From Chthoniobacterales bacterium (GTDB lineage Bacteria; Verrucomicrobiota; Verrucomicrobiae; Chthoniobacterales; UBA10450), in assembly GCA_003244125.1 (NCBI GenBank), contig QHBL01000054.1, forward strand, positions 4,828 to 12,357: 7,530 bases of DNA, read 5' to 3'. Below the pieces are notes generated by a model. That model saw only the letters and a list, made by a program, of their open reading frames with translations. It did no database searches and was not told the DNA's origin. The translations under genes and the position numbers were made by a program. Below, one piece after another: positions 7,278 to 7,530 of the stretch (within the stretch, counting starts at the first letter, position 1; each line of letters starts with the position of its first letter).

Positions 7278-7530
7278 ATATGACAGGGTCATTCGCGTTC
7301 GGCAGCACGCGCGTGAGCTGTTCCTGCCCAAGTGTCATCTTGTAAACGGAAGACGCTTTCTCACCGCGCTTCTGCGTGCAGACGAGTATCTCGTTGTCAC
7401 TGAGCCAAACTGGATGCCACGCGTTGATTTCCTTTTTGGTCAAGCGGGTAGCTTTTCCGGCCGGGATGTCGAAGATCCAGATGGCGGGAGGCGGCCCGTC
7501 AAAATCCGGCAGGGATGCTTCTTCCTCAGC
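7270..7530 (-). CDS. TolB/PD40-type beta-propeller protein, C-terminal fragment (5' truncated by window edge)
   Basis: Reading the minus strand from 7530 gives 86 open residues ending in TAG at 7272-7270. No start codon is expected inside the window. The segment AIWIFDIPAGKATRLTKKEI (residues 16-35) followed by NAWHPVWLSDNEILVCTQKR (36-55) is a textbook WD40-like PD40 blade: a strand pair IWIFDxxxGKxxRLT, then HPxWxxDNxILV. SSVYKMTLGQEQLTRVLPNA (60-79) starts a second blade. By family knowledge such blades occur in TolB, DPP-IV/prolyl oligopeptidase relatives and periplasmic TolB-like proteins. The fragment ends just after the last blade, so no C-terminal hydrolase domain follows, which favours a TolB-like or stand-alone propeller protein. 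It faces the plus-strand gene with a 10-nt gap. Confidence 0.8.
   Translation of the reverse strand, partial: AEEEASLPDFDGPPPAIWIFDIPAGKATRLTKKEINAWHPVWLSDNEILVCTQKRGEKASSVYKMTLGQEQLTRVLPNANDPVISR

Overview
The window looks like a chromosomal segment from a GC-rich, Gram-negative, heterotrophic bacterium. The best guess is Verrucomicrobiota of the Spartobacteria/Chthoniobacterales type. That rests on a PEP-CTERM exosortase substrate, the lipid A enzyme LpxI (so an LPS outer membrane), a TPR protein ending of a kind common there, an isolated atpDC pair, and intergenic hairpin repeats of a kind I associate with soil Verrucomicrobia. The assignment is an inference from gene content; no rRNA or other marker is present.

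Layout. (1) Positions 3-683, plus strand: the C-terminal part of a TPR protein cut by the left edge. (2) Positions 789-1475, minus strand: a secreted PEP-CTERM protein with its own sigma70-like promoter (1507-1536) and intrinsic terminator (727-766), convergent with the TPR gene. A separate GC-rich hairpin sits at 701-722. (3) Positions 1537-2003: about 470 bases with no gene, holding two dispersed-repeat-like elements and the leader and possible promoter of atpD. (4) Positions 2004-4666, plus strand: atpD, atpC and lpxI in a tight operon (1-nt overlap, then a 15-nt gap). (5) Positions 4814-7259, plus strand: a two-gene envelope unit. It encodes a membrane-anchored or secreted transglutaminase-like protein with a PsbP/MOG1-like C-terminal domain, then a signal-peptide protein with one C-terminal membrane segment that starts at a TTG behind a strong Shine-Dalgarno. 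(6) Positions 7270-7530, minus strand: the C-terminal end of a TolB/PD40-type beta-propeller protein cut by the right edge. It has no start codon in the window but is clearly coding.

How the genes fit together. AtpD and AtpC are the beta and epsilon subunits of F1 ATP synthase; the other subunits are not next to them. LpxI makes lipid X for lipid A and is transcribed behind them, away from any lpx gene. Most of the rest is secreted or envelope-associated. The least understood part is the transglutaminase-like plus anchor pair at 4814-7259. No phage, transposon, CRISPR array or RNA gene was seen. One pattern worth noting is that the three genes that open a transcription unit (789-1475, 2004-3413, 4814-6538) have no visible Shine-Dalgarno, while the three genes downstream in a unit (atpC, lpxI, 6540-7259) all do.
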